In this document: piece by piece, positions 35,264-44,703 of the stretch
Numbering within the stretch: position 1 is the stretch's first letter
How the letters are laid out: each line of letters begins with the position of its first letter
DNA from: Aurantimonas marianensis
Lineage (GTDB): Bacteria; Pseudomonadota; Alphaproteobacteria; Rhizobiales; Rhizobiaceae
Length of the DNA: 44,703 nucleotides
Assembly: GCF_024195285.1 (NCBI RefSeq)
Contig: NZ_JALHBS010000059.1
Location: 1 to 44,703 of the forward strand
Direction: 5' to 3'
Made by a program: the position numbers and the translations under genes
The notes under the pieces: generated by a model
Told to the model about the DNA's origin: nothing
The model's input: the letters and a program-made list of their open reading frames with translations, nothing else
The model's database searches: none

Positions 35264-35971
35264 CTACTCGGCCGGCTCGGCCGGCCGCTCGGCCCGCTTT
35301 TCGCGCTCGGCGACCACGCGCGAGGCTTTCGCCATGCTCACCGGCTTGCCCGGGCGGACAACATCGTCCGGGGACACCAGCCCCGCCGAAATGACCAGCC
35401 TCAGCGCCGCCTCAATGCTCATATCGAGCACCCGCACGTCCTCCCGCGGCACGAAAAGCAGGTATCCCGAGGTGGGGTTGGGCGTCGGCGGCAGGAATAC
35501 GGCGAGCATTTCCTCGCCCTGGTCGGAGAGCGTCGTCGCGATCTCGCCGCGCGCCGTCGTCGCCACGAAGACGAGACACCAAACGCCCTTGCGCGGATAT
35601 TCCATCAAGGCGGCGGTCTTGAACGAGGAGGAGCGGTCGGCAAGGACGGTTTCGAAGATCTGCTTGAGCGCCGTATAGACGGAGCGAACCAGCGGTGTCC
35701 GGCTGAGCAGATGCTCGCTCCACCTGACTACGGTGCGGCCGATGAAATTGGCGGTCAGGAAGCCGACCACTGTGATCAGCACCAGCGCCACGATCAGGCC
35801 GAAACCCGGGACGGCGAAGGGCAGATAGGAATCGGGAAGATACTGGACCGGGATATAGGGCTTCACCCAGCCGTCGACCCAGCCCATGAACGACCAGGTG
35901 ATCCACGCCGTGATCGCCAGCGGCGCACAGACGATGAACCCGGTCAGGAAATAATTGCGCAGACGAGCCAT
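35264..35971 (-). CDS. DUF502 family membrane protein
   Basis: This 235-residue protein has two N-terminal transmembrane segments, at about residues 6-28 (YFLTGFIVCAPLAITAWITW) and 53-80 (PGFGLIVALVLITVVGFL). A soluble DUF502 domain follows, containing TPLVRSVYTALKQIFETVL, FVPREDVRVLDMSIEAALRL and VISAGLV. The function of the family is not established; it is found next to recG and glmS in many Hyphomicrobiales. ATG 35971 is used; TTG at 35980 would add three residues and has GGGG at a better distance. The C-terminal tail is rich in Glu, Arg and Pro. Confidence 0.87.
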   Translation of the reverse strand: MARLRNYFLTGFIVCAPLAITAWITWSFMGWVDGWVKPYIPVQYLPDSYLPFAVPGFGLIVALVLITVVGFLTANFIGRTVVRWSEHLLSRTPLVRSVYTALKQIFETVLADRSSSFKTAALMEYPRKGVWCLVFVATTARGEIATTLSDQGEEMLAVFLPPTPNPTSGYLLFVPREDVRVLDMSIEAALRLVISAGLVSPDDVVRPGKPVSMAKASRVVAEREKRAERPAEPAE

Positions 35972-36073
35972 GGCCGCCAATGATCCCCGGCGCCGCCGTA
36001 GCGCGTTCGAAAGGCGTCAAGCACGCCCGGCGATTGAAACATCACGATCCGCCGCGGCAATTGCAAGATGATT

Positions 36074-36087
36074 TTCGCAATTGCGAA
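36074..36087. other. 14-base perfect palindrome downstream of glmS
   Basis: TTCGCAATTGCGAA reads the same on both strands and lies 14 bases beyond the glmS stop on the minus strand. A second GCAATTGC is at about 36056-36065, so the two can also pair with each other. It may be part of a weak terminator or a protein site. Nothing further can be said. Confidence 0.3.
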
Positions 36088-36100
36088 GAAGGGGGCCCGG

Positions 36101-37927
36101 CTATTCGACGGTGACCGACTTCGCCAGATTGCGCGGCTGATCCACATCGGTGCCCATCTGGATGGCGGTGTGATAGGCGAGCAATTGCAAGGGGATCGCA
36201 TAGACGATCGGGGTCAGGATTTCCGGCATGTCGGGCAGGACGATCATCTCGGCGCCCTCGACGGCGCCGCTGGCCGCGCCCTTGGCGTCGGTGACAAGGA
36301 TGATCTCGCCGCCGCGCGCCGCGACTTCCTGCATGTTGGAGACCGTCTTTTCGAAACTCCGGTCGTGGGGCGCGATGACGACGACCGGCATGGTTTCGTC
36401 GATCAGGGCGATCGGCCCATGCTTCAGTTCTCCGGCCGCGTAGCCTTCGGCGTGGATATAGCTGATTTCCTTGAGCTTCAGAGCGCCCTCGAGCGCAAGC
36501 GGGAAGGAGAAGCCACGTCCGAGGAACAGCGCATGCCGCTTCGTCGCCATGTCTCGCGAGAGCACTTCGATCCGGTCTTCCAGCCGGATCGCCTCGTTGG
36601 TCAGTCGCGGCGCCTCGGCCAGAATGCGGGTGAGTTCGAGTTCGCGCTCGGGCGAAATCACACCCCGGTCGACGCCCGCCTTGATCGCCAGCGCGGCGAG
36701 CGCCATCAACTGGCAGGTGAAGGCTTTGGTCGACGCGACACCGATCTCGGGACCGGCCAGCGTCGGCAGGACGAAATCGGATTCACGCGCGATGGTCGAT
36801 TCCTGGACATTGACCACCGCGGCGGTCTGGAGACCCTCCGCCTTGGCGTAGCGGAGCGAGGCCAGCGTGTCCGCCGTCTCGCCGGACTGCGAGACGAACA
36901 GCGCCAGATCGACGTCGCCGAGCGGGCTTTCGCGGTAGCGAAATTCCGACGCTACATCAAGGTCGCAGGGAATCCGGGCATAACGTTCGAAGTAGTAACG
37001 GCCGACCAGGGCGGCATAGTAGCCGGTGCCGCAGGCCGATAGCGCCATGCGGTTGACCTTGGCGAAATCGAGCGACTGGCCGTTCGGAATCCGCGTCCGG
37101 CCGGTGGTCATGTCGACGAAAGCGCCGAGAGTGTGGGACAGCACCTCCGGTTGCTCGTAGATCTCCTTCTGCATGAAATGCCGGTGGTTGCCCTTGTCGA
37201 CATAGAACGCCTTGCCGACCGCCCGCCGGATCTCGCGTGTCACGGGCCGAGCGTGCTCGTCGAAGATCTCTACCCCATCATGAGTGAGGACGACGAAATC
37301 GCCCTCCTCCAGATAACGGACCGTGTCGGTGAAGGGCGACAGCGCAATGGCGTCGGAACCAAGGAACATTTCGCCTTCGCCCTCGCCGACCGCGAGCGGG
37401 CTGCCGCGGCGGGCGCCGATGAGGATGTCCTCGTTGCCGTTGAACAGGAAACCGAGCGAGAAGGCGCCCTCCAGGCGGCCCAAAACGGCATGGACCGCGT
37501 CCTTCGGCGAAAGGCCGCGCGCGAGTTCGCGCGTCACCAGATGGGCAACCGTCTCGGTGTCGGTCTGGCTTTCGAAGGTGACGCCCTCGGCTTCGAGCTC
37601 TGCCTTCAGGTCGCGGTAATTCTCGATGATCCCGTTATGGACGACGGCGAGCGCCTTCGTCGCATGCGGATGGGCATTCGGCTCGGTCGGCGCGCCATGG
37701 GTTGCCCAGCGGGTGTGGCCGATCCCGATGCTGCCCCTCAGCGGCGCGTCCTCGAGACGCTTGGCCAGGTTGACGAGCTTGCCCTCGGCCCTGCGACGGG
37801 TGAGCACGCCGGCCTCGAGTGTCGCGATACCGGCCGAATCATAGCCCCGGTATTCCAAGCGCTTTAGTGCGTCCACGAGTCGATCCGCGACTGGTTGGCG
37901 ACTGATGATGCCGATGATTCCGCACAT
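36101..37927 (-). CDS. glmS: Glutamine-fructose-6-phosphate aminotransferase (isomerizing)
   Basis: This 608-residue GlmS starts MCGIIGII with the nucleophilic Cys2 of the glutaminase domain. It has the linker near residue 240 and two SIS domains (SACGTGYYAALVG and FLGRGFSFPLALEGALKLKE), and ends in the conserved KSVTVE. It makes glucosamine-6-phosphate for peptidoglycan and lipid A precursors. No glmS ribozyme is expected in Proteobacteria, and the 107-base glmU-glmS gap is too short for one. It lies directly after glmU on the same strand, likely one transcription unit. Confidence 0.97.
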   Translation of the reverse strand: MCGIIGIISRQPVADRLVDALKRLEYRGYDSAGIATLEAGVLTRRRAEGKLVNLAKRLEDAPLRGSIGIGHTRWATHGAPTEPNAHPHATKALAVVHNGIIENYRDLKAELEAEGVTFESQTDTETVAHLVTRELARGLSPKDAVHAVLGRLEGAFSLGFLFNGNEDILIGARRGSPLAVGEGEGEMFLGSDAIALSPFTDTVRYLEEGDFVVLTHDGVEIFDEHARPVTREIRRAVGKAFYVDKGNHRHFMQKEIYEQPEVLSHTLGAFVDMTTGRTRIPNGQSLDFAKVNRMALSACGTGYYAALVGRYYFERYARIPCDLDVASEFRYRESPLGDVDLALFVSQSGETADTLASLRYAKAEGLQTAAVVNVQESTIARESDFVLPTLAGPEIGVASTKAFTCQLMALAALAIKAGVDRGVISPERELELTRILAEAPRLTNEAIRLEDRIEVLSRDMATKRHALFLGRGFSFPLALEGALKLKEISYIHAEGYAAGELKHGPIALIDETMPVVVIAPHDRSFEKTVSNMQEVAARGGEIILVTDAKGAASGAVEGAEMIVLPDMPEILTPIVYAIPLQLLAYHTAIQMGTDVDQPRNLAKSVTVE

Positions 37928-38034
37928 GGGATGGTCCTTGAATGTGTCGCTCGAACGAAACGGCGGGACGACGATATGGACGAGGTTCTAGCGCCCGCGC
38001 CCTTTTGCCGGGATTCACGTTTCGTGTCGCGAGA

Positions 38035-39408
38035 TTACGCCGGGTCGGGACGCTTGGCGGCGGACTTGGCCTTCGCCGCCGCATTGCGTTCGGTGATCTG
38101 ACGGCCGCGATCGGGCTTGGTCACCTGTCGCCCCCGCGCGATGGCGAGTGCCCCGTCCGGTACATCCTCCGTCACCACGCTGCCGGTCCCGATATAGGCG
38201 CCGTGTCCGATCCGCACCGGCGCCACGAGTGCCGAATTCGATCCGATGAAGGCGCCGTCGCCGATCTCGGTGACGTGCTTCAGCGCGCCGTCGTAATTGC
38301 AGGTGATCGTGCCCGCGCCGATATTGGCTTTGCCGCCAACGATCGAATCGCCGACATAGCTGAGATGATTGACCTTCGCGCCGGCGGCGAACTGGGCGTT
38401 CTTCACCTCGCAGAAATTGCCGACCTTGGTGTTTTCCGCGAGCCGCGTGCCGGGGCGCAAACGCGCGAACGGACCGATCGACGCTCCCTCGCCGATCGCC
38501 GCCCCCTCGATATGGGAGAAGGCGTGGATGACGGCGCCGGCGGCCACCGTAACGCCCGGACCGAATACGACATTCGGTTCCACGAACGCGTCGGCGGCGA
38601 TCTGCGTGTCATGGGCAAAGAACACGCTCGCCGGGTCCATGAGCGTAACACCGTCGAGCATCGCCTTCCGACGCCGCGCGGATTGCCAGAGTGCTTCGAC
38701 CGCGGCGAGTTCCAGTCGCGAGTTGACGCCGAGCACCTCGTCGGCATCGGCTTCGATAGCCTTGACGCTGCGACCGGCGCGGCGGGCGATCTCGACCAGA
38801 TCGGTCAGGTAATATTCGCCCTTGGCGTTGTCATTGCCGATCGCGTCGAGCATGTCGAGGGCGCGTGCGCCGGCGAACGCCATGACGCCGGCGTTGCAGA
38901 AGTCGACGGCGCGTTCGGCCTCGCTGGCGTCCTTTTCCTCGCGGATCGCGATAAGCTCGCTGTCCGCTTCGATCAGCCGGCCGTAGCCGGTCGGGTTGGT
39001 GGGACGAAAGCCGACAACGCAGATTTCGGCACCGTCCGCCAGCGCGGCCCGGGCCCGTGCCAAGGTTTGCGGCCGAATCAGCGGCGTGTCGCCGAACAGC
39101 ACGAGGACGTCGTCGCAACCTTCGGCAAGCCCGGCGCGCGCGGCCAGCACGGCGTGTGCCGTGCCCAGCCGCTCGGTCTGCGGATAGGTCGCGACGTCGG
39201 CGATATCCTGGCGGACGGCCGCCTCGACGGCCTCGCCGTCACGCCCGACCACGACCCCGACGCGGTCCGAGCCGGCATCTCGCGCCGCACGCGCGACGTG
39301 CCGGATCATCTCCAGGCCGGCGACCGCGTGCAGCACCTTGGATTTGGACGATTTCATCCGGGTGCCCTCGCCGGCAGCCAGGATGATCGACAGGCAGCTT
39401 CTCGCCAT
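38035..39408 (-). CDS. glmU: Bifunctional UDP-N-acetylglucosamine pyrophosphorylase / glucosamine-1-phosphate acetyltransferase
   Basis: This 457-residue GlmU has an N-terminal nucleotidyltransferase with [16 protein letters not shown] near residues 8-25 and GTAHAVLAA near 78-86. Its left-handed beta-helix acetyltransferase starts near residue 245, with NYDG (the acetyl-CoA site region) and [10 protein letters not shown]. It makes UDP-GlcNAc from glucosamine-1-phosphate. ATG 39408 is used; the frame has TTG at 39414, which adds only two residues. It is followed by glmS, the enzyme two steps earlier in the same pathway. Confidence 0.96.
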   Translation of the reverse strand: MARSCLSIILAAGEGTRMKSSKSKVLHAVAGLEMIRHVARAARDAGSDRVGVVVGRDGEAVEAAVRQDIADVATYPQTERLGTAHAVLAARAGLAEGCDDVLVLFGDTPLIRPQTLARARAALADGAEICVVGFRPTNPTGYGRLIEADSELIAIREEKDASEAERAVDFCNAGVMAFAGARALDMLDAIGNDNAKGEYYLTDLVEIARRAGRSVKAIEADADEVLGVNSRLELAAVEALWQSARRRKAMLDGVTLMDPASVFFAHDTQIAADAFVEPNVVFGPGVTVAAGAVIHAFSHIEGAAIGEGASIGPFARLRPGTRLAENTKVGNFCEVKNAQFAAGAKVNHLSYVGDSIVGGKANIGAGTITCNYDGALKHVTEIGDGAFIGSNSALVAPVRIGHGAYIGTGSVVTEDVPDGALAIARGRQVTKPDRGRQITERNAAAKAKSAAKRPDPA

Positions 39409-39484
39409 CGGCAACTCGCAAAAATCACATCAAGACGGCGAGGCCTTAGCACAGGCTGAATCAAAAGGGAGGTGCTGGCCTCGA

Positions 39485-40225
39485 TCAACCGATGGTCTGA
39501 AGCACCGGGAAATTCTCCAGCAGCCAGAACGACATCGCCTGCATGCTGCCGGTGAGGAACAGGACACCGGTGACGACAAGCAGTCCGCCCATCGCCTTTT
39601 CCACCGTTGCGAGATGCGCCTTGAAGCCGTTCATCCAGCGGAAGAAGGCGCCGGAGAAGGTCGCCGCGAGGATGAACGGAACGCCGAGGCCGGCGGAGTA
39701 GAAGCTGAGCATCAGAGCTCCCTCCCCGACCGTGCCCTTGGCCCCGGCCAACCCTAGAATTGCCCCGAGCACCGGCCCGATGCAGGGCGTCCAGCCAAAG
39801 GCGAAGGCGAGCCCCATCAGATAGGCGCCGACCACGCTGCGCGGTTTGTCGGGGGCGGTCAGCCGGGCTTCCTTCGACAGAAAGGACAGGCGGAATACGC
39901 CAAGGAAATTCAAACCCATGATGATGATCGCGACGCCGGCGACGATGCCGAGCCAATCGAGATTTTGCCGAAGAACCTGTCCGATCGTGCTGGCGCCGGC
40001 GCCGAGCGCCACGAACACGGTCGAAAAGCCGAGCACGAAGACGAGCGAGGTCGCGATCAGCCGCGTATAGCGGGTCGAGCCGAGCTGCGGCCCGGCGCGC
40101 AATTCGTCGGCCGAAACGCCCGCCATGTAGCACAGATAGGGCGGCACCAGCGGCAGGACGCAGGGCGACAGGAACGAAAGCGCTCCCGCAAAGACGGCTG
40201 TCGGGTAGGAAAGTTCGGCGAGCAA
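39485..40225 (-). CDS. ccdA: Cytochrome c biogenesis protein CcdA (thiol:disulphide transporter)
   Basis: This 246-residue membrane protein has six hydrophobic segments and the two conserved cysteines, one in SFLSPCVLPLVPPYL (about residue 22) and one in GWTPCIGPVLG (about residue 148), each followed by proline-rich helix breaks. It carries reducing power across the inner membrane to periplasmic thioredoxin-like proteins for cytochrome c maturation. The start is TTG 40225 with GAGG 5 bases upstream, giving the usual short CcdA N-terminus. No other ccm gene is nearby. Confidence 0.93.
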   Translation of the reverse strand: MLAELSYPTAVFAGALSFLSPCVLPLVPPYLCYMAGVSADELRAGPQLGSTRYTRLIATSLVFVLGFSTVFVALGAGASTIGQVLRQNLDWLGIVAGVAIIIMGLNFLGVFRLSFLSKEARLTAPDKPRSVVGAYLMGLAFAFGWTPCIGPVLGAILGLAGAKGTVGEGALMLSFYSAGLGVPFILAATFSGAFFRWMNGFKAHLATVEKAMGGLLVVTGVLFLTGSMQAMSFWLLENFPVLQTIG

Positions 40226-40474
40226 GGATGCCTCGGTTCTATCGCATTGATCCGATTCGCGGGTCGCTCCGCACCGACCGGCGTCACCGCGCGCGAAACA
40301 GCCGGTTGGGGGCGACGATCTGAGACGCGGACCGTCGGCCGGGTCTTAATGGCCCGAACGTCGCGCGGCAAATCGCAAATCCGTCACCGTGAGCGGCGAT
40401 TTCCGGTTGACCGGCATATGCCGCCTTTCTATGTTCCGCCCGTTCCCGCCGGGTCGCTCGCGTCCCGGCGGTTC

Positions 40475-40550
<76 letters not shown>

Positions 40551-40656
40551 AAATCTTCAATAGATGCGATCATATAACTGTTGATGTGCTGCGGACCTTT
40601 GTCTGAAGGCCGCTCAGGGCCCGGCTGGGCCCCAGACATTCAACGCGCATGGATAA

Positions 40657-40672
40657 GCGGAGGTGCCTCCGC
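40657..40672. repeat. Short perfect inverted repeat downstream of tRNA-Lys
   Basis: GCGGAGG-TG-CCTCCGC forms a 7-bp stem with a minimal loop, about 107 bases beyond the tRNA and just before the transposase remnant. There is no T-run. It might be an insertion-element end or a transcription-stop hairpin, but neither is shown. Confidence 0.3.
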
Positions 40673-40689
40673 GAGGGCTCGACCACGCC

Positions 40690-40870
40690 CGCCGGTCACA
40701 GACTCGGCATCAACGAGGTCGACGACGACATTTGGCTCATCAGCTTCATGCGCTACGATCTGGGATGCATCGACCTGGAGCAGAACCTTGCGACCCATCG
40801 ACAACCCGTTCGGCACGAGCTTGTCACCCATGTCTCAGATACGATCCATTACCCATGTCTCCGGGCTGTA
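40690..40870 (+). pseudogene. Remnant of an integrase-core (IS481-like) transposase C-terminus, frameshifted
   Basis: One frame reads GHRLGINEVDDDIWLISFM followed by RYDLGCIDLEQ. After about base 40,785 the match continues in the next frame as TLRPIDNPFGTSLSPMS. Joined, this resembles the end of rve-domain transposases whose C-termini read (I/V)DxxIWLxSFMxYDLGYxD...IDNPFG...LSPMS. A one-base change separates the two frames and the catalytic DDE region is absent, so it is a dead fragment. It lies between two tRNA genes. Together with the flanks it accounts for the 331 bases (40551-40881) without an intact gene. The IS family name is from memory and uncertain. Confidence 0.55.
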
Positions 40871-40881
40871 CCATCGGGATC

Positions 40882-40958
40882 TGGTCGGAGCGAGAGGATT
40901 CGAACCTCCGACCCCCTGAACCCCATTCAGGTGCGCTACCAGGCTGCGCTACGCTCCG
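40882..40958 (-). tRNA. tRNA-Pro (anticodon GGG)
   Basis: The complement folds as a 77-base tRNA. The acceptor stem is CGGAGCG/CGCTCCG, the D-arm contains TAGCGCAGCCTGGTAGCGCA, and anticodon stem CCTGA/TCAGG encloses loop ATGGGGT (anticodon GGG). The T-arm contains GGTTCGAATCC, and CCA is encoded at 40884-40882. It faces tRNA-Lys. Confidence 0.97.
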
Positions 40959-41232
40959 ACTGCCGACTGTCCTAGTTAATCCGGGCAATCCGCGCAACAG
41001 GCAAATGCGGTTCAGCGCACTCGTGACGGTGGGAAGCGCCATTTCCGCTTCCGATTGAACCGGCGGCACCTCCAGTGCCGACCGGATCGCCTTCGCGGTG
41101 ACCTCGTCCCGCACGCCAATCGAGCGATCCACGGATACCGGGCACGGCGGCCTGTCGCGGCCGGATCCATCGCCGCTTCTGGCAATTCAGAAACGTCGGA
41201 ACGCGCGGACGCCGCGATCAGTCCGGTCGACG

Positions 41233-41811
41233 TCACCGCACCTGATCGAGAAGCCGTTTGCATTCCAGCAACTGCAGAATCACATCGTCGAGCTCACCGG
41301 CGCTCTCGCGTGGAAGTGTTCCGCCGCGGTGGCCAGCTTCGGTGTCGGCGTCGCGATGCCGTTTCAGCAACCCGGCAAAGGGTTTGGCCGTTCCCTCCGC
41401 CGGGGCGTCCGGCTTGGCGGCCTCTTCCCGGGATTCGGGCGCAATGAGATCGATATCATCGAGATGGAGCTCGTCCTTTGCCCCCGCATTCGCCGAACTC
41501 TGCCGCCCGGCCTGAATCTGCTCGAGAGCCGCGAGGTCGCCCGAACCGATCGCAACGACGAAGCGGGCACCGTTTTCCTTCAGGATACGCTGCACGCCCT
41601 TGATCGTGAAACCCTTGACGTAGAGGAGATACTGGATGCCCTTGAGAAGCTCGACATCGTCCGGCCGATAGTAGCGCCGACCGCCGCCCCGCTTCATCGG
41701 CTTGATCTGCGGGAACCGGGTTTCCCAGAAACGCAGGACATGCTGCGGCAGGTCGAGATCGCCAGCGACCTCGCTGATCGTGCGCAAGGCGTCGACGCTC
41801 TTTTCCGTCAT
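41233..41811 (-). CDS. MerR-family transcriptional regulator
   Basis: This 192-residue protein has a MerR-type helix-turn-helix at about residues 10-80: [20 protein letters not shown], then the wing with [17 protein letters not shown]. After that, [15 protein letters not shown] is the start of the MerR coiled helix. The C-terminal half is polar and Ala/Glu-rich without the cysteines of metal-sensing MerR proteins. A MerR gene directly after ihfA is a conserved arrangement in Hyphomicrobiales. Its ligand is unknown. ATG 41811 is used; TTG 41823 would add four residues. Confidence 0.88.
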   Translation of the reverse strand: MTEKSVDALRTISEVAGDLDLPQHVLRFWETRFPQIKPMKRGGGRRYYRPDDVELLKGIQYLLYVKGFTIKGVQRILKENGARFVVAIGSGDLAALEQIQAGRQSSANAGAKDELHLDDIDLIAPESREEAAKPDAPAEGTAKPFAGLLKRHRDADTEAGHRGGTLPRESAGELDDVILQLLECKRLLDQVR

Positions 41812-41940
41812 GGCGCTGACCAATCGAGCCTAGGGCGCCATGCGCCCATCCAGACGCATGAAGGCCGCTCTAGCCTTTGATTGAGTATCGAAATGATCCC
41901 GGAACCGGATTCCATTTTCGGTCCGATGCTCCAAACCACG

Positions 41941-42288
41941 TTACTCGGCGGCTTTCAGCATCTCGACACGATCCGCTCTCGGAAGCCGTTCGCCATGCGC
42001 CCCCAATATCCGGTCCTTCAGAACGTTCGAAGGCTTGAACACCGCGACCCGCCGGGGGGAGATCGGAACTTCCTCCCCCGTCTTCGGGTTGCGCCCGACG
42101 CGTTCGTTCTTCTTGCGGACCAGGAACGATCCGAAAGAAGAAATCTTGACCGATTCCCCGCTGGCGATGGTCGAGCAGATCTCCTCGAGGACCATTTCGA
42201 CAAGTTGCGCCGACTCCGTCCTGGACAAACCGATCTTCCTGAAAACCGCCTCGGCGAGGTCGGCCCTGGTGAGGGTTTTGTCTCCCAT
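41941..42288 (-). CDS. ihfA: Integration host factor subunit alpha
   Basis: This 115-residue member of the HU/IHF family has the DNA-binding arm [20 protein letters not shown], in which Pro near the arm tip intercalates into DNA. The helix [20 protein letters not shown] is the IhfA-type dimerisation start. It bends DNA at specific sites together with IhfB and affects transcription, recombination and replication. ATG 42288 has AGGGG 7 bases upstream. The C-terminus extends about 15 residues past the usual end, which is common in Hyphomicrobiales. Confidence 0.94.
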   Translation of the reverse strand: MGDKTLTRADLAEAVFRKIGLSRTESAQLVEMVLEEICSTIASGESVKISSFGSFLVRKKNERVGRNPKTGEEVPISPRRVAVFKPSNVLKDRILGAHGERLPRADRVEMLKAAE

Positions 42289-42395
42289 TCATGTCCCCTA
42301 ATTTTCTGGAAGACCATCGGACACAGATCGCTGGTCGGGGCCCTTACGTACGGCCACACTCTAGCGAAAACGTTATCTGAATCAAGGCTTGATAT

Positions 42396-43376
42396 CTACC
42401 AGCGGATCAAGACCGCGCCCCAGGTGAAGCCGCCGCCCATGGCCTCCAGAAGCACGAGATCGCCACGCTTGATCCGACCGTCGCGGACCGCCACGTCGAG
42501 AGCGAGCGGGATCGATGCGGCGGACGTGTTGCCGTGCCGATCGACGGTCACCACCACTTTTTCCGGCGCGATACCGAGCTTTTTCGCCGAGGCGTCGATA
42601 ATCCGCCGATTCGCCTGATGGGGAACGAACCAGTCGATGTCATCCGCCGTGACCGCTGCCGCCGCGAATGAGTCCTCGATCACATCGGTGATCATGCCGA
42701 CCGCGTGCTTGAAAACCTCGCGGCCTTCCATGCGCAGTTTGCCGATCGTCCCGGTGGTCGAGGGGCCACCATCGACGTAAAGCTTCGACTGATGCGAGCC
42801 GTTCGAGCGCAGCCGCGAAACGATGATGCCGCCATCCTCGCCCGTCGCGGCTCCTTCGGTCGCTTCGAGCACAAGGGCTCCGGCGCCGTCGCCAAACAGA
42901 ACGCAGGTCGACCGGTCCTCCCAGTCGAGAATGCGCGAAAAGGTCTCCGCACCGATGACCAGCGCCCGGCGGGCCATGCCGCTCTTGAGGTAGAGATCGG
43001 CGGTGGTCAGCGCATAGACGAAGCCGCTGCAGACAGCCTGAAGGTCGAAGGCGAAGCCGTGTGCGATGCCAAGTCGATGCTGAAGCTGAACCGCGGAGGC
43101 AGGAAACGTGTTGTTGGGGGTCGCGGTCGCCAGCACGATCAGGTCGATATCGGCGGGTTCGAGACCGGATGCCGCGATAGCTCGGCGCGCCGCCTCCTCG
43201 GCGAGGGACACGGTGGTCTCGTGCTCACCGGCGATGTGGCGTGCCACGATGCCTGTGCGCTGGCGGATCCATTCGTCGGAGGTCTCGACGATGCCTTCGA
43301 AATCCTGGTTGCGCATGACCCGTTCGGGCAAGGCCGAACCGGTCCCGCGCACGACGGATCTGATCTGGTTTGTCAT
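42396..43376 (-). CDS. fabH: 3-oxoacyl-[acyl-carrier-protein] synthase III
   Basis: This 326-residue FabH has the catalytic Cys116 (QAVCSGF), His near residue 249 (VPHQANRRI) and Asn near 280 (HGNTSAAS). It condenses acetyl-CoA with malonyl-ACP to begin fatty acid synthesis. ATG 43376 overlaps the plsX stop (ATGA), so plsX and fabH are coupled, as in many bacteria. The next gene downstream on the same strand is ihfA, 107 bases away. Confidence 0.96.
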   Translation of the reverse strand: MTNQIRSVVRGTGSALPERVMRNQDFEGIVETSDEWIRQRTGIVARHIAGEHETTVSLAEEAARRAIAASGLEPADIDLIVLATATPNNTFPASAVQLQHRLGIAHGFAFDLQAVCSGFVYALTTADLYLKSGMARRALVIGAETFSRILDWEDRSTCVLFGDGAGALVLEATEGAATGEDGGIIVSRLRSNGSHQSKLYVDGGPSTTGTIGKLRMEGREVFKHAVGMITDVIEDSFAAAAVTADDIDWFVPHQANRRIIDASAKKLGIAPEKVVVTVDRHGNTSAASIPLALDVAVRDGRIKRGDLVLLEAMGGGFTWGAVLIRW

Positions 43377-44446
43377 TGCAGGTTGCTTTCCGGAATTTCG
43401 GCGGCTTCCTCGGAAACACGCAAATAGAAGCTCTTGAGGTCCGCCTCGATCTTTTCGCGCAGACCATTGCGTGCCATCGCGTGGGCCAGATCGATCGCCG
43501 CCGCGATCCCTTCGGCATCGGTGCCCCCGTGGCTTTTGATGACGATGCCGTTAAGGCCGAGGAACACGCCGCCATTGGCCTTGCGGGGATCCATCTTGTC
43601 GCGAAGCCGTTCGAAGGCGCTTCTGGCGAGAATGTACCCGGCCTTGGCAAGCCAGGTCTGCGACATGGCGGCGCGCAGATAGGCGCCGATCTGCTTGGCG
43701 GTTCCCTCGGCCGTCTTCAGCGCGATGTTGCCGGTAAAGCCTTCGGTTACGACGACATCCACGGTGCCCTTGCCGAGGTCGTCGCCTTCGACAAATCCGC
43801 GATAGTCGATGCCCGACAGCGGCGTCTCCTTGAGGAAACGGCCGGCCTCGCGAATCTCATCCTGGCCCTTGACCTCCTCGACGCCGATATTGAGCAAGCC
43901 CACGGTCGGGCGTTCCACGCCGAAGAGAGCCCGCGCCATGGCGCCGCCCATCATCGAGAAATCGATGAGCTGCTGCGCGTCGGCGCCGATCGTCGCGCCG
44001 ACGTCGAGGACGATGCTGTCGCCGCGAAGGGTCGGCCATATGGCGGCGATCGCCGGTCGCTCGATATTGGCCATCGTGCGCAGACAGAACTTGGCCATGG
44101 CCATCAGCGCGCCAGTGTTTCCGGCCGAGACAGCGACATCGGCCTCACGCGTCTTCACCGCCTCGATCGCCCGCCACATCGAGGATTTGTACCGGCCCTG
44201 CCGGAGCGCCTGCGAGGGTTTGTCGTCCATCCGTATCGACACATCGCAGTGATGGAAAGTCGATGCGGCCGACAGCTCCGGATCCGCATCGAGATGCGGC
44301 AGGACGAGGTCGCTTTCGCCGAACAGGACGAAGCGCGTGTCGGGGTGACGCTTCAGCGCGATCGCCGCACCGGCAAGAACCACGGCCGGCCCATGATCGC
44401 CGCCCATGGCGTCGATCGAGATCGTGATGCCGGTCTTTGAATTCAA
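43373..44446 (-). CDS. plsX: Phosphate acyltransferase PlsX
   Basis: This 357-residue protein matches Pls[13 protein letters not shown] at the start, [10 protein letters not shown] near residue 104, and [15 protein letters not shown] near 230. PlsX turns acyl-ACP into acyl-phosphate for the PlsY step of phospholipid synthesis. The first in-frame ATG lies inside the essential DAMGGDHG motif, so the start must be upstream. TTG 44446 is the best candidate, about ten residues before that motif, with GGAAAGCGAGAG upstream. The frame stays open to 44626 but has no similarity there. It follows the DUF177 gene. Confidence 0.93.
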   Translation of the reverse strand: MNSKTGITISIDAMGGDHGPAVVLAGAAIALKRHPDTRFVLFGESDLVLPHLDADPELSAASTFHHCDVSIRMDDKPSQALRQGRYKSSMWRAIEAVKTREADVAVSAGNTGALMAMAKFCLRTMANIERPAIAAIWPTLRGDSIVLDVGATIGADAQQLIDFSMMGGAMARALFGVERPTVGLLNIGVEEVKGQDEIREAGRFLKETPLSGIDYRGFVEGDDLGKGTVDVVVTEGFTGNIALKTAEGTAKQIGAYLRAAMSQTWLAKAGYILARSAFERLRDKMDPRKANGGVFLGLNGIVIKSHGGTDAEGIAAAIDLAHAMARNGLREKIEADLKSFYLRVSEEAAEIPESNLQ

Positions 44447-44531
44447 GGTCTCTCGCTTTCCTGCAGTGCACCCGGACGGCGCGGCGCGAAGATATCCGTT
44501 TGCGCGCGAACGGCAACCGTCGATTTTTTTT

Positions 44532-44703
44532 TCAATCCTTGTCCTCGCCGTTACGCTGAACCAGTGTTGCCAAGGTCTGGAAGGCTGACGGGGGACCGGA
44601 ATCGGAATCAGGATCCGGATCGACACGATCGAAGACCGCGTCCGCCTCGCGCGGATACGGATCCAGCGCCAGCGCCAGGGCCTCCATCAGATAAGGACCG
44701 AGG
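44532..44703 (-). CDS. DUF177 (YceD-like) family protein, C-terminal end only
   Basis: The frame enters from beyond the window and ends with TGA at 44534-44532. About 56 residues are visible. They include [20 protein letters not shown], which matches the end of the DUF177 region, followed by an Asp/Pro-rich linker and [12 protein letters not shown], the typical last helix. YceD proteins are linked to 23S rRNA processing and ribosome assembly. In Hyphomicrobiales the gene lies just upstream of plsX, as here. An A9 tract immediately follows the stop codon. Confidence 0.8.
   Translation of the reverse strand, partial: LGPYLMEALALALDPYPREADAVFDRVDPDPDSDSGPPSAFQTLATLVQRNGEDKD

Noticed and set aside
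34178-35983. 601-codon plus-strand frame running through the end of recG and the DUF502 gene
   Set aside because: It is out of frame with recG, antisense to the DUF502 gene, Arg-rich and without any domain.
40824-41132. Minus-strand 102-residue frame containing the text SVAQPGSAPEWGSGG
   Set aside because: This is a translation through tRNA-Pro, a well-known false protein.

Overview
The window looks like a chromosomal segment of a GC-rich alphaproteobacterium, probably Hyphomicrobiales (Rhizobiales). The reasons are: a phosphatidylcholine synthase (pcs), an IalB-type periplasmic protein, the order glmU-glmS-DUF502-recG-sdhE-mfd, and the block DUF177-plsX-fabH-ihfA-merR. Start/stop overlaps are tight and GTG/TTG starts are frequent. 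I saw no phage, plasmid, CRISPR or rRNA genes.

Region 1 (about 1-15,215) is a catabolic island for aromatic amino acids or acids. A branched-chain-type ABC importer (solute-binding protein plus two permeases and two ATPases) is followed by a monocupin and a PhzS-like flavin monooxygenase. A second operon then encodes a short-chain dehydrogenase, a MarR regulator, a crotonase-fold enzyme, an acyl-CoA dehydrogenase, a 2-aminobenzoate/benzoate-type CoA ligase, a Rid-family protein, a kynurenine-formamidase-like hydrolase and a stand-alone Lrp ligand domain. A convergent gene encodes the fused two-domain anthraniloyl-CoA monooxygenase/reductase. Together these make up the aerobic CoA-dependent 2-aminobenzoate (anthranilate) pathway. 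The cupin, flavin monooxygenase and formamidase-like hydrolase could be an upstream funnel that releases anthranilate from an N-acyl or quinolone precursor (inference). Closely matching AT-rich imperfect palindromes lie upstream of the marR operon and of the anthraniloyl-CoA monooxygenase gene. They are good candidates for a shared MarR operator.

Region 2 (15,300-22,900, minus strand) holds a BMP/nucleoside-type ABC transporter next to a cytosine-deaminase-like amidohydrolase, then a quinone oxidoreductase and pcs. The substrate-binding protein and the ATPase are fused in frame at about 18,560-18,590. The ATPase has lost the Walker A of its first nucleotide-binding domain, so the transporter is probably broken or the sequence is misjoined there.

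Region 3 (23,000-29,200) has a UbiH-like hydroxylase, an AEC carrier, hspQ, an IalB-like protein, an orphan YejA-like peptide-binding protein and an exported protein of unknown function. Region 4 (29,250-40,225) is housekeeping: mfd, sdhE, recG, a DUF502 protein, glmS, glmU and ccdA. Region 5 (40,475-44,703) has tRNA-Lys and tRNA-Pro flanking a frameshifted transposase remnant, then merR, ihfA, fabH, plsX and the end of a DUF177 gene (all minus strand).
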